The notes beneath the pieces were generated by a model. That model saw nothing but the letters and a program-made list of their open reading frames with translations. It was not told where the DNA came from and did no database searches. DNA of 64,000 bases, taken from Glycine soja (Eukaryota; Streptophyta; Magnoliopsida; Fabales; Fabaceae). The translations under genes were made by a program, and so were the position numbers. Where the stretch lies: assembly GCF_004193775.1 (NCBI RefSeq), contig NC_041002.1:10576485-10640484 (forward strand), written 5' to 3'. Each line of letters begins with the position of its first letter. Position 1 is the stretch's first letter. Positions 32,663-43,977 of the stretch are shown here, piece after piece.

Positions 32663-34185
32663 TTGCGAAGGCCAGTCCACAGGCATCTCTAGTATCTACA
32701 CCAGCGCTGGAGCTGAGAACCCCGCAAGGATCACTAGCAGGCACGCCTGTGCTGCATTTGACCGATGATGAGGCCATGGATCAGGACCCACCGCATAACC
32801 AGTGACAGGATTTCTATTTTTCTATCTTTTGAACACTTTTATTATTATTATGCTTTTAGTACATTTTTAATTTGGTTTTAAATTTATGTTTCAGTTTTTA
32901 AAATTCAGTTTATAGTTTTACTTTAGTTTTTGGATTGCATGGTAGCTTGCTTTAAGCAAGTTTGAATAATATATTTCATTTTATCCAGTGGTTTGATGTT
33001 TGATTTTGAAAATTTTAGTATTTGTTGGTTTGAATTGATCGATTACATGATTTGAGTGAATTGAAATGTGTAAATCATATTTTTTGAATAAGCATGCAAT
33101 GATTAGAAGAGAAAGAACATGGATTAGGATCATGAATGAAAATGTTAGTTTGTTTAATAGTTTGATTGTGAAGGTACTTATTAGCCATAACCTGGTGAGT
33201 GCGTGATCTTGAATTGTGAGAGAACGACTAGCATTAAGTAATGATTTTTGCATGAATATATGATTATGGAATGAATGCATGAGTTTGAAGATGATGAAGG
33301 CCATGTTTTGTGTGAATTAACCACTTTGCCAAAAAGCTTACCTTGTGAATGAATGACATATCATTTGCACCCATGATTGAGCTAAAAATTTGATTGTTTG
33401 ATTGAACCTTGAACCTATGGATTACATCTCCATCTACCTTGTCTTAGGTTGTAGGAGAGCATAATGGTTCAAAGAAAATTTGTCCCAAATTTGGGGGAGT
33501 TTATTGGGTGATAGCTTCTAATGGTAAGAAAATATCAACACACACAGTAAGTCAATAAGCAACAAGTACAGAGCTACTGTTAAAAAAAAACTATAAGTAT
33601 TTAAAATAAAAGTGTGTGTGTTGTTATCTAAGAAGAAGTGAAGCTAAGTGCCTTAAGGCAAGTAATTGAAGCTGGAAATAAAAAGGAAAAAAAGTTTATC
33701 TAAGGACGGATGCTCCCCTAGAACTTAAGCTTTTGCATCCTAGAAAAACCATGATTTATTTGCAGCCCAGCCTCATTACAAGCCTAGTAAAGTCCTTCGG
33801 ATTCAGTTGTGTGTTTTTTACTGTATGGCATGAGATGAAGTGCAAAGATTGAGACTTATGTTGGTTGTTGATTGATAGAAAGCCTAAACACTTGTGCTTG
33901 AGTGAAACAGTGACCGTGAGGCTTTGGTTGATGATCTTCCTTGATACCTGTCATTCTTGCTAGCTTATTTTAGTTGTGATGCTTAATAATCATGTTCATA
34001 TCTTTGAAAAGTTGCATGTCTTGTGAGAAGCTGTTGATTGAAACATTGTATGCCATTCATGTCATGTGATTGAATTCTTTGGAACAAACACCTTGTGAAT
34101 AACCACTGTGAGTTTGTCACTTGAGGACAAGTGAATTGTTCTTTCTTTGCTTGAGGACTAGCAAAACTATAAATTTGGGGGAGTT
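32663..34185 (+). other. 3' untranslated region with two polypurine tracts
   Basis: Non-coding, T-rich. AAATTTGGGGGAGTTT occurs twice: at 33487-33502 and at 34171-34185, the latter touching the 3' LTR and so the functional PPT. No repeat array or ORF is supported. Confidence 0.7.
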
Positions 34186-35524
34186 TGTTAGTCGTCTTTT
34201 ACGACTAACTTTTGTATAGAAAAGTTTTCAAAAATGTATATATTTCTCCCAATTTATAGTTCTCTTTGGTAGGATTGTAAATATTTCTTGTTTAGTTTTT
34301 ATATTTGCTCAGTAAAAGCTTTCCATATGAATTTAATGTAAATTTCACTTCAATTCCAGGTAAAAAGGAGAAAATTTGAAGGAGCAAAAGCTGATGTCTC
34401 GCTAAGCCTGGACCGTGCGCTTAGTGAGACTCAACCGCTAAGCTAGACATCAGCCGCTTAGCGCTTAACGCGTCATCAGCTTGTTCAGCGAGAAGATTGT
34501 CTCTTATGCGCTTAGCGCGAGAATGGCGCTAAGCCAAATTTCACTTACTCGTGCTAAGCGCACCTTCACGGACAAAAAGCCCTTTTTAAGCCTGAATTGC
34601 GGAGAATGAAGGGGAGGTCTGAATAGACTACGTGAGCCTAGTGCAGAACAAAGAATAGAGGAAAAGCTGAGCAAGGAAGAAAAAGGTCCTAACTTTTAGG
34701 TAGATTTTAGGTTTAGGAGTGATTCCTAGGTTCCTAGAGGTGGAGGAGACATCCTCACTGCTTTGTAATTTGTTATTTTCTCTAAAACCCTACTCCTATT
34801 TGTGAAAGGTACTCCCTTGTAATGGAGGGCTAGAATCCTTTGTTGGGAAATTCCGCTGAGTACTTGATGAAAATATTATTACTATATATTTGAAGTTGTT
34901 TTTATGTGTTCATTGTTTCTATCTGTGCTTATATTATGCATGCTTGTGGCTTGATCACCCATTTGTGTGTAAGGTTAGGAGCTTTAGCATTGAAAAATGT
35001 ACTGCATCCTTAGAATTGGATAGGGCAGGGCTAGGTTATCGAACTGTCAGACACGGAGTGTGGTAATTTTGTTTTAATCATGCTATAACTGTAATGTTGT
35101 TCGGTTAGGCTAAGTTCAACAAGAGACATCTGAGAATGAAGTTTAATTTGAATTAGGTCAAACTCATGAGACATCGGTGTTTGGTATTTGTTCCTTCAGC
35201 ATAGAACACAGAAATAATTTCGAGTAGATAAAAACCGTAATTGCATCAAGTATCTCAGTAGAAGGACCCAACGCTTTTACATATCTGTTTTCACACACAC
35301 TTGCTCACAATTACTGCTTTTACTTAGAATTACTTTTGTTTTTACTTCATGATAATTAATTCTTTACGCAAATGCCTATTTACTGAATGATGCTTTGCCA
35401 AGTAAAACAAGTTCCCTGAGTTCCATACTCGGTTCACACCATTTTAATTATTTACTTGATGACCCGGTGCACTTGCCGGTTAGATTTCACATCCACAAAA
35501 ACAAGTAGTACCAGGATGCGAACA
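34186..35524 (+). repeat. 3' LTR of the Athila-like element
   Basis: 1339 bp, TGTTAGTC...GCGAACA, matching 87-1480. It lacks about 40 bp of the motif-rich part (compare 355-415 with 34450-34470). CGCTAAGCG motifs lie at 34400-34560. Confidence 0.92.
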
Positions 35525-36110
35525 CTTAGCTTTTTGGTGAATCCAAGGTTTCTTTGGTGGATTGAAGCCTTAGCAAGAGGGAGGAAATGTTTAGAGTTTT
35601 GAAGTTTCATTTATAGCAAGCTCAGAATCATATGAAGCAACTTGCTGATAAGCACAGATCTAAAAGACACTTTGCCATTGGTGACCTTGTTTTTGTCAAG
35701 CTTCATTCTTACGGATAAGTTTTTGTTGCACAGAGGGCCAATGCTAAGCTCAATCTTAGATATTTTGGTCCCTTTAAAGTGGTTGATCGTGTGGGTGTTG
35801 TTGCTTATAAGCTTGCTTTGCCTTCTTCTTCTCACATACACAATGTGTGTCATGCTTCCCAGTTGAAGAGACATGTCACTATTGCTGATTCAAGTCCTAC
35901 ACTTCCTGATTTTTCTGCTGATAGTTCTAGTCTTCAAGAACTAGAGGCCATTTTGGATCAGATGATGGTTAGGAGAAGAGGACAAGTTATGACCAAGGTT
36001 TTAGTCAAGTAGAAACATCACTTGCCTGAGGATTCCAGATAGGAGTTCTACTATGATCTCAAGAAGCGATTTCCTTGTTTTCATCCTTGAGGACAAGGAT
36101 AGTTTTGAGG
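35525..36110 (+). pseudogene. Chromovirus integrase C-terminus and chromodomain
   Basis: Continues the frame of 1-86. Typical blocks: G-E-S-K-V, K-R-E-E, L-K-F-H-L, Q-A-Q-N-H-M-K-Q-L-A-D-K-H-R, the G-D-L-V-F-V-K-L module, L-R-Y-F-G-P-F-K-V-V (GPF motif) and Y-K-L-A-L-P with S-Q-L-K-R-H. A chromodomain-like tail, V-L-V-K...H-H-L-P-E-D-S and E-F-Y-Y-D-L-K-K-R-F-P, follows. Stops lie at 35716-35718, 36010-36012 and 36040-36042; the last two sit where chromodomains have Trp. The chromodomain steers insertion to particular chromatin. Decayed and split by the Athila-like element. Confidence 0.87.
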
Positions 36111-36119
36111 GGGTGGGAT

Positions 36120-36441
36120 TGATATGGAGCAAAGCTGAAGGATCCACATGTCATGCAGTTGCTGAAGGACACGTGTCTGTCACTGAGGGAGCCTTGGATT
36201 AGTTAGTTAGTTAGTACCATTTTTTGTTGAGAAAAAAATTGCTAGGATTGGTTGTTAGTAACAACTTTATATAGCCAATTCATTCTTCTAATGCATTCAT
36301 TCCATTACTTATAAACATTTTTCTCTGTATCTTTGATTTAATTCAATAAAACCTCTCGAAACCTTTTCTCCTTCTAGGTTCCCTGTTCAACCTACTTCTT
36401 CGATTAATCTTCTATCCCTAGAACTATCTTCTCTCTTATCA
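36120..36441 (+). repeat. 3' LTR of the chromovirus
   Basis: It follows a polypurine tract (TTTTGAGGGGGTGGGA, 36102-36118), begins TGATATGGAG and ends CTCTTATCA. A TATATAG box near 36272 and an AATAAAA signal near 36344 fit LTR layout. The 5' LTR is outside the window, so the borders are inferred. Confidence 0.68.
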
Positions 36442-36465
36442 GTTAGGGTTTAAGAAAACGAACGG

Positions 36466-36670
36466 ACAAGTTTGTTTGTCTGTGAATAATTGACCATGTA
36501 CTCATATGCATCAGCTTAGGCATTGACGCAAGTCTGAGTGCCTTTGACGGGGAGGGTGAAGGCGTCCATAATGATGATCGCATCAGCATCGGCCCATGAC
36601 CTCGATGGTGTCGCCGAAGCGCGTAGATGAAAATCTTAAGGAGCACGAGTGCGGAGATTTTCACGCACTA
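36466..36670 (-). pseudogene. CSN5: COP9 signalosome subunit 5 (CSN5) gene fragment
   Basis: Three minus-strand frames in succession give V-K-I-S-A-L-V-L-L-K (36634-36665), F-G-D-T-I-E-V-M-G (about 36590-36620), then D-A-I-I-I-M-D-A-F-T-L-P-V and Y-E-Y-M-V-N-Y-S-Q-T-N-K (to 36466). This order and wording is the N-terminal half of the MPN domain of CSN5, the deneddylase subunit of the COP9 signalosome. Two frameshifts and a TAA break it, and it ends before the zinc-binding JAMM motif. No introns are visible in the piece, but it is too short to tell a retrocopy from a captured exon. Related sequence may extend to about 36765. Confidence 0.8.
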
Positions 36671-36814
36671 CTTAGTAGTGAAGATCGAGTCGTCGGTGTT
36701 GGTCATGGTTGTTGTGGAGAAGGTGGCGACGCCGCTCGGAGTGTCCATCGGGATGAACACGACAACCCTTCAATTTCTTTGCCTTGCATATTGCAGTGCC
36801 TGGAGCAGACAACG

Positions 36815-36815
<1 letters not shown>

Positions 36816-36904
<89 letters not shown>
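36816..36904 (+). repeat. (TG)n microsatellite
   Basis: About 44 perfect dinucleotide repeats over 89 bp. The long Cys/Val and His/Thr frames here are products of the repeat. Confidence 0.98.
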
Positions 36905-36906
<2 letters not shown>

Positions 36907-37284
36907 TTTTAGTGCTGATTCAAACAAGATTTTCCAAAAAATCATCGTCGTTTTGTGGTTTCAAAAGTTTTTACAATATTGTCTTTGAAATATTGGCAGC
37001 ATTTACAAAAATAACATCGCCACTCAAATGACAACGACAATTTTTTTATAACCGACTTTAAATACACATCTCTTAGAAAGTATTGTTTTTAGTAGTGACA
37101 TCAGTTATCACATAATCCATGTTGCTTTTGCAAGTATTTTTTATATTTTTTAAATAAACTCAAACTTATAAATTAAAAGCAAAATCAATCTCAATCCGAA
37201 CCAAATCAATCTGGACAATATATATTATATTCAAATTATTATTGAATAAATACTATTAAATAAAGAAATACTAAAAGTATATGA

Positions 37285-37650
37285 AACAATAATCTCAATA
37301 CATAAATATCATCTATAACCTAAGATTTATATAACTCTAACTATAATAAAAAAAATTGCCTATAATGTAAAGCCAATTTTGTGGCAACAACAAAAGGTTG
37401 AAGTACTAAGGGAAACAAATTTATTACCTATATATAACTTAGTTATGGTAGAGAGCAAATGCTTGGAACAATAATCTCAATACATAAATATCATCTATAA
37501 CCTAAGATTTACATAACTCTAACAAAAACAAATTCCTATAAATAAAGTAAAGCCAATTTTGTGGCAAGAGTAAAAGGTTGAAATACTAAGGGAAACAAAT
37601 TTCTTACCTATATATAACTTAGTTATGATAGAGAGCAAATGCTTGGAACT
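37285..37650 (+). repeat. 182-bp tandem duplication
   Basis: Two head-to-tail copies (37285-37466, 37467-37650) beginning AACAATAATCTCAATACATA and ending GAGAGCAAATGCTTGGAAC, with a few substitutions and small indels. Confidence 0.93.
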
Positions 37651-39566
37651 CAAAACTTTCCTATAAATAGAATTTTCCCCTAATTTACTGTATCCTACAA
37701 TTTTGGTAACATTCTAACTTTGGAGAGAAAAATATTCAAAAAGAAGATAGTCTCATAAGTATTGTCCTATTTTTTTCCTTTGAGTTGAAGATTGTTCATG
37801 TTATTTCAACTCTAATTTTTGGTGCGTGTTACTATTATGTCATAACTCAACAAATACTTATCTTGATATGTATTTTTGGTGGTATACATTGAAATTACCA
37901 ATACAAAACATAAGCATTTCTTTTTTCTTTGTCAATCATAAGGAGTTTGGCTAGCAAAAATGAAAGTGAGGTGAAAATGGCATACAAGTATTCTACACAA
38001 ATTGAAGAAGTGTGGTTCCTCTTGATCACAAGACCTGATCTCCTTTGAACACTGAGCCTAAGTGCCTATCAACCATGTTGCATGCATGTGAGACCAATCA
38101 ATCCCAAACATTGAATTAAATTAGTGCACATGGACAAGTCAAGGAAAACATTTTTTATTTTATTTATGCTTCCAACAATTTAAAAAGATTTAAATTGTAA
38201 ATGGTATATAGAAAAAAAGCTTATTATTCAAATTAACTAGTAAAGACAAGTGATATATATTTGAAAAAAATATTATTAATTCCTATACTTCCTGTCAAAC
38301 ATAATAAGGAAATCAATAGTATAAGTAAGGAAGTTGTGTTTTTGTGGAAGTCAGTTCGTTCACTTTCACCCTCAATGGATCTCCCTATCACCAATGAACA
38401 TAGTAAAACAAACAAATGTTGAACTGAGGGTGAGGACTGCTTTCAAAATCACACAGAACATGGCTACAATATATAAATTAAATTATAAATATTCTCATAT
38501 ACGTTACTGGCCTTGAACTGTAGTGGTAACAAAACAAAATAATCTCTATAAAGAAATTCCAAAAAATATAACATCATTATAAAATAGGACTAGTTTCAGT
38601 GATTTGCTCAAAATGCAATTGCTAGTTTCTCTCTGCAAGTTATAAACACTAAAATCCTTAGAAAACATGCTACTACTATGCATTGTATCATAGCATTGTA
38701 CATCACATCCTTGTTCTTGTGCCAAACTTTGAAAATTATCTAAAAATATATAAATTTCTTTCATTTTCCATTTAGAAGAAGTATATCTGGCTCTAAACCT
38801 GTAAATTTAAGTATCTATCTCAATTGAACTGTATCACGGGACCTTCTTTAGGCCCATATATTCCTTCCACACTTGATCTCACCTTTCTGGATTCTTTCAA
38901 AGTTGAGTCCAAGAGCTTGCAATGGCCATTTTGAGGACTCTTTCAGCACAACACAAAGCAGTCCTCACCCTCTGTTTTACTCTGTTGTGTCAAGAACAGA
39001 AGATTTAAAGCACCTTCTTGCTTTCCCTTGGCCAGCTTATTCAAAATCACACGGAATTCAAATTACTTGTTCCCTCAAAAAAATAAAAATGAATCAAGAG
39101 GATCAAGCAAGGATCCAAAACCAACAAGGTAATGAAGAAGGGAATTTTACCAACCAACTATACAGGCAAATGATTATACAATGCAATATAAAAACTAGAA
39201 AAAAGGCTAAAGTTACTATTGTAACAGCGTGACACTTATCGAGCCATGGCCTCCTTGTAACAAAGAAGTTAGAAATTGCTACCAAATTAAATACCATATG
39301 AAAATTGAGCCAATCTGACATAATCCATTTTCAGGGTTTGGCCCATCGAGCCTAGTCAGATGACCCATTTTTTACTACTCTAATAGATAGACTTCAAAAA
39401 AGTTGGTTGTAGAACACCAACATTGGTATTAGTAGTGGTGGCCGGGTGGTGTGAATCAGTAATAGTTTGTAAACTATTTAGTTTTGTGCAACACAACACA
39501 ATCTAGCAACACTTTATCTAGCATGGATTTATGATCAGGAAGAAGTAACGCAGTTGGAAACTTTTG
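37651..39566. other. AT-rich intergenic DNA
   Basis: I see no supported gene, repeat or RNA. A 119-codon plus frame at 38873-39232 has no recognisable domain. The stretch is the left flank of the minus-strand retroelement. Confidence 0.5.
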
Positions 39567-39571
39567 GTGTG

Positions 39572-40725
39572 TGATCGAGGCCGTACCCGAATCAAATAAA
39601 TATTAAAAATGCAGTATCTAGGAAGTGATCCTAGGTCGTCTCCCAACGAGCAATGGTCAATCAAACATTCACAATAGATAGTAGGAAAATAGTAACGAAT
39701 GAAGGGGGGGATTGTTTGCTTTTGTAAATTAAACAGCAAATAGTTGTGAATTAGAAAATATCAAAATTAAAACACGTTGCTTCCCCTTGATTCACAAGCA
39801 AGTCTCTTATCCTAGGTTACGAGAGTTTATCCTTTATCAGTTCAACCACTTAATCCAACCCTAAATTAAATTACTAAGTGAAATTTAACATAAGGCATTC
39901 ATTTTGTGATTAAGCAACACATACACCAATTAATCATGAACAATAATTAAGCATGAACGTAAATTAAGCGCAGAGACAATTAATCAAGCACTAGGCATGC
40001 ATGAATTAATAGCAACAAATACAGAGTAATTGGTGAAGAGGAAAAACTAATCAAAATTTAATAGTAATAATAGAACCTCAAAGAGAGTTGTGCATGATCC
40101 TCAAGAGAAAACAACGCTAGATACTTAGCCTTCCATTAATCAATAGAAAACGAAATTGTAGTAGAAACGAAGAAAACTAGAATTATTCTCCAAAATGAAA
40201 AAGAAACTAAAATGAATTGAGAGTAGCACTCCGAAAATAAAATGAAAGAGAGAGAGAGAGGAGAGGAGGGGAGAAAGGAGAGAGAGAGAGAGAGATAGAG
40301 AGAGAGGAGAGAGCCTCAAACTAGAGCCTTGGTGCTGTTATATAGTTTTCAACCCCAAAGCTTACAAATCTGTTTTAAATCCAAGCCCATAAATAAAATC
40401 AAATCAAATCTAGATAAGATAAGATAAAATAAGATATAGATGAAATAATATCTAGATGAGATCAAATCTAAATAATATCTAGATAAGATAAAGTCTAGAT
40501 AAGATATAATTTTGTAGAATAAAATAGTCTGCCCTCTTCAAGTCCAAGCCCAATTATGGATTCAAGCCCAATGCTTCATTAATTCCTGAAATTAGATTAA
40601 AAACACAAAATTAGTCCAATAGGCCCAAATGATAAAACTGCATAATTAATTTGACAATTAAGACTAATCAGTAATTAAAATGGTGCAAAAAGGGTCAAGA
40701 AATAGGAGAAAATAATGGCACATCA
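39572..40725 (-). repeat. 3' LTR (minus-strand Athila element)
   Basis: 1154 bp, paired with 46490-47597. On the minus strand it begins TGATGTGCC right after the PPT. It contains a GA-rich microsatellite (40246-40313) that is shorter in the other LTR. Confidence 0.93.
40246..40313 (+). repeat. GA-rich microsatellite inside LTR
   Basis: Interrupted (GA)n run. The other LTR has a shorter form at about 47152-47185, so it has changed length since insertion. Confidence 0.85.
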
Positions 40726-42235
40726 AAACCCCCCATACTTAGCCTTTTGCACTGCTGGGCAAAATGAAACAAAGAACAAAATCCAAGGATATCAAAGAGA
40801 GACAAACAAAAACATTTACATATTTCTCAATGAACATCAAGGAATGAAAGGAATGGGTAACATCTAACATGAAGAGATCCAAAGAGTCAAGACATTCGTG
40901 AAAATCATCCAAGCAACCCAATCATGGCAAAATAGTTAATCAGCTCAAGAATGAAAAGTGATAAAGCCTCACAAGATATCCACTCTATCTCTCAAGTGTC
41001 TAGGCTACTATTTACCCTCAAAGCACCCATGAAAACCAACACCACATAAACTTGGCAAGATTCTAAAATTGACAATCAACCCATAAACACAAGCACATGA
41101 GGATCAAAAGGTCTTTTAAGGTTGTAATGGGGCCAAGGACAAGGTAGGGAAAAATATGGAATAAGTAGCTAAATCCCAAAGGAATGGAGGAGCAATGAGG
41201 AATAAGTGCATTAAAAAAAATAAAAAAACCTAAAGATAAAATTTTAAATGTTAAGAGTATAGCCAAGAGTCTCGTCATTCTTTTTCCATTTAAGATCTTA
41301 TTCACTCAACTTTATTGCTTTTCTTTTTCTTTTTTTGCGAATTGATTCAACTTGAATTTTTTTTTTAATCAATAGCATTTGAGAACTAGCATATCATTCA
41401 GCAGCATGTCCAACATTTAACCCATATACAATGTACATCAGTATGGCCCAAAAATACATCATGAAGCATAGCCAACAAAACATGTTATCCAACAAAGCCC
41501 CCCCACACTTATTCCCAAAACAATTCCAAAGCTCCAAAATTCCTTAAGGGTAAGGTGATATCATTGTTTTTCACTTAAGGCTTGTAGTGAGCTTCAAAAC
41601 AAGGAAAGGGAAACAAGGCTCAAAAGGGCTATCAAAGGAATTAATTCAAGGTAGGTCCATTTGGCTAGAGGCTTATAAGAACAAAATTGCCTAAATCATT
41701 TCCAAATATGCATGTGAATTAGGAAGCATCAACAAGAATCAAGCCAAGGCTATTGTGCAAGCAATCAATGGGGCAAAACACACCAAATGATTATGGTGAT
41801 GGATGGCTCATATTCTCACAAAGGTAAACTTATCACTTTCAAATTGAGCTTTCAAAACTATCATGACATGTAGAGGAAAAACAAGGATTTCAATTCACAA
41901 AATGTCAAGAGACTTTTACTTTCAAAACAATTACCCATTACTTGAAAATATCCTATAATTCAAAGAAAAACATGCAAACAGAATTGACCAAAAAGATTAA
42001 ACTAGAAACCCAACAAAACTAACAAAATTAACAAATTTAACAAAACTAGCAAAACCAAAGAACACTCCCCCCCATACTTAAACAACACATTGTCCTCAAT
42101 GTAGCACAATTAAAAGATTAAAAGCAATTAAACCATCAAATAGAATCGGACAAATGTAATAAAAGTAAAGAAGGAGATAGGAAAAGAAAAACTCCCTAAG
42201 TAATGGTGGAAAAGAAGTAAGCTGAAGTAAGGAAA
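40726..42235 (-). other. 3' non-coding region with three PPT-like G tracts
   Basis: No coding frame. On the minus strand G-rich tracts preceded by AAGTATG or AAGTGTG occur at about 42064-42080, 41497-41511 and 40726-40742, the last being the PPT next to the LTR. Minus-strand frames such as 41063-41305 and 40739-40921 have no domain. Confidence 0.65.
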
Positions 42236-43977
42236 TCTTTTGAGCAAGGACAACCCCCAATGTGTAATTGGATGCATCGCACATTAGCTCAAATGGGGCT
42301 GTCCAATCAGGTGCCTGAATGATAGGGGTGGTAGTCAGTGCTCTTTTGAGGCAATGAAAGGCCTATTTGCATTTATCAATAAAGTCAAACTCCACCTTCT
42401 TTTGCAACAAGTTGGATAGTGGAAGGGCTACCTTGCTAAAATCTCTTATAAAGCGCCTGTACAATCCTGCATGACCAAGAAAAGATCGCACCTCTCGCAC
42501 ACAAGAGGGGTAAGGAAATTGTGAAATAACAGAAATTTTTGCAGGATCTACTTCAATGCCCTTTTTGGAAATAATGTGGCCTAAAACTATACCTTGCTCA
42601 ACCATAAAATGACATTTTTCAAAATTTAGAACAAGGTTAGTTTCAGTGCATCTATTCAAAACTTTTTCCAGACTATCCAAACAAACATCAAAAGAGGATC
42701 CATATACAGTGAAATCATCCATAAATACCTCTATGCAATTTTCTAAAAAATCACTAAAAATACTGATCATGCACCGCTGGAAGGTACCAGGGGCATTGCA
42801 CAGGCCGAAAGGCATCCTCCTATAGGCAAAAGTGCCAAAGGGGCGGGTGAATGTGGTCTTTTCCTGATCCTCAAGAGCAATAGTGATTTGCATATAACCA
42901 AAAAAACCATCAAGGAAACAGTAGTGAGATTTACCTGCCAGGCGTTCAAGCATTTGGTCAATGAATGACAGTGGAAAATGGTCCTTTTTGGTAACCTGGT
43001 TCAGCCTCCTATAGTCAATGCAGACTCTCCAACTGTTCTGCACCCGAGTAGGAATCAGCTCCTCCTTCTCATTTTTTATCACAGTGAGGCTGATTTTCTT
43101 TGGGACTACCTGGACGAGACTCACCCATTGGCTGTTGGAGATAGGATAAATAATTCTAGCTTACAAAAGCTTCGTTTCCTCCTTCTTCACTACATCAAGA
43201 ATCACCAGGTTGAGTCTTCTCTGTGGTTGTCTTACTGGTTTAGCCCCATCCTCTAAATTTATCCGATGCATACATGCGGATGGGCTAATACCAGGAATGT
43301 CCGCCAAGGTCCAGCCTATAGCCTTCTTATGCTTCTTGAGAACTGATAACAGCTTCTCCTCTTGCTCATCAGCAAGGGAGGCAGATATAATTACTGGAAA
43401 ACTTTTGCTATCATCCAAGTAAGCATATTTTAAATTTGATGGCAGAGGCTTCAATTCTGGTGTGGCCGGCTGGATAGTGGTAGAAAGAGATGGTCTCTCA
43501 GCCTGTACCTCATAAAGAAAGTCAGAGGTATGTGTACTTCCTGAAACATGATTAGTTCTATCTGACTCTATAAAATCAATCTCAAGAGGTAAAACATCAC
43601 CAGACATGTAATTAATATCAATTTCATATTCACTCTCAGCATCAAATTCAGCCATATGATGAAGTACAAATTTAGATTCAATGCATGAAGAGTGACAGGC
43701 ATGCAAATTAGAATGAAGATCAGTCATGTATTCATCAACAACATGGTCAATTATTTCAACACAAAATATAGAAAAATCTTTAGATGGGTGTTTCATAGCA
43801 TCAAGAATATTAAAATGAACAGTTATATCACCAAACTCCATAGATAGTGTGCCTGCATATACGTCTATCTAAGTTCTAGCAATTTTCATAAAAGGTCTGC
43901 CTAGAATGATGGGAACTAACCCTTTAGAAAATCCCTCCTCCATATTCAAAATATAAAAAACAACAGGGAAAATCAGT
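42236..43977 (-). pseudogene. pol: Protease remnant, reverse transcriptase and start of RNase H
   Basis: From 43977 downwards: the end of the protease (I-I-L-G-R-P-F-M-K near 43900), an acidic linker, then RT in one frame. RT motifs are V-V-P-K-K, W-R-V-C-I-D-Y-R-R-L-N, Y-C-F-L-D-G-F-F-G-Y, M-P-F-G-L-C-N-A-P and the catalytic F-M-D-D (42725-42714), then L-G-H-I-I-S-K-K-G-I. Stops lie at 43163-43161 and at about 42363. RNase H starts (M-C-D-A-S-N) but breaks off after A-Q-K near 42235, where non-coding 3' sequence begins abruptly. The protease active site is lost at a junction near 43983. RT itself is well kept apart from the stops. Confidence 0.88.

Larger units (their letters stand above)
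87..35524 (+). mobile_element. Athila-like Ty3/gypsy element, gag-protease plus extra ORF, no pol
   Basis: Two long similar LTRs (87-1480 and 34186-35524) both begin TGTTAGTC and end GCGAACA. The flanks are CTTAC (82-86) and CTTAG (35525-35529), a target duplication with one change. Inside are a degenerate tRNA-Asp-type primer site, gag, a protease, a field of CGCTAAGCG palindromes, an extra ORF (31418-32662) and a polypurine tract at 34173-34185. Without the nested insertion at 5687-31311 the element is about 9.8 kb. No reverse transcriptase, RNase H or integrase is visible, so it would have to borrow these. The LTRs differ more from each other than do those of the nested Ogre element, including an indel of about 40 bp, which fits the nesting order. 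Confidence 0.88.

Noticed and set aside
36596..37031. Frames with long Cys-Val or His-Thr runs
   Set aside because: They are translations of the (TG)n microsatellite on both strands.
38873..39232. 119-codon plus-strand frame
   Set aside because: No domain, no splice or promoter context and low-complexity lysine/glutamine tail; length is within chance for this region.
42064..42080. A further LTR border in the minus-strand element
   Set aside because: The G tract looks like a PPT, but no LTR start follows and the real LTR begins at 40725.
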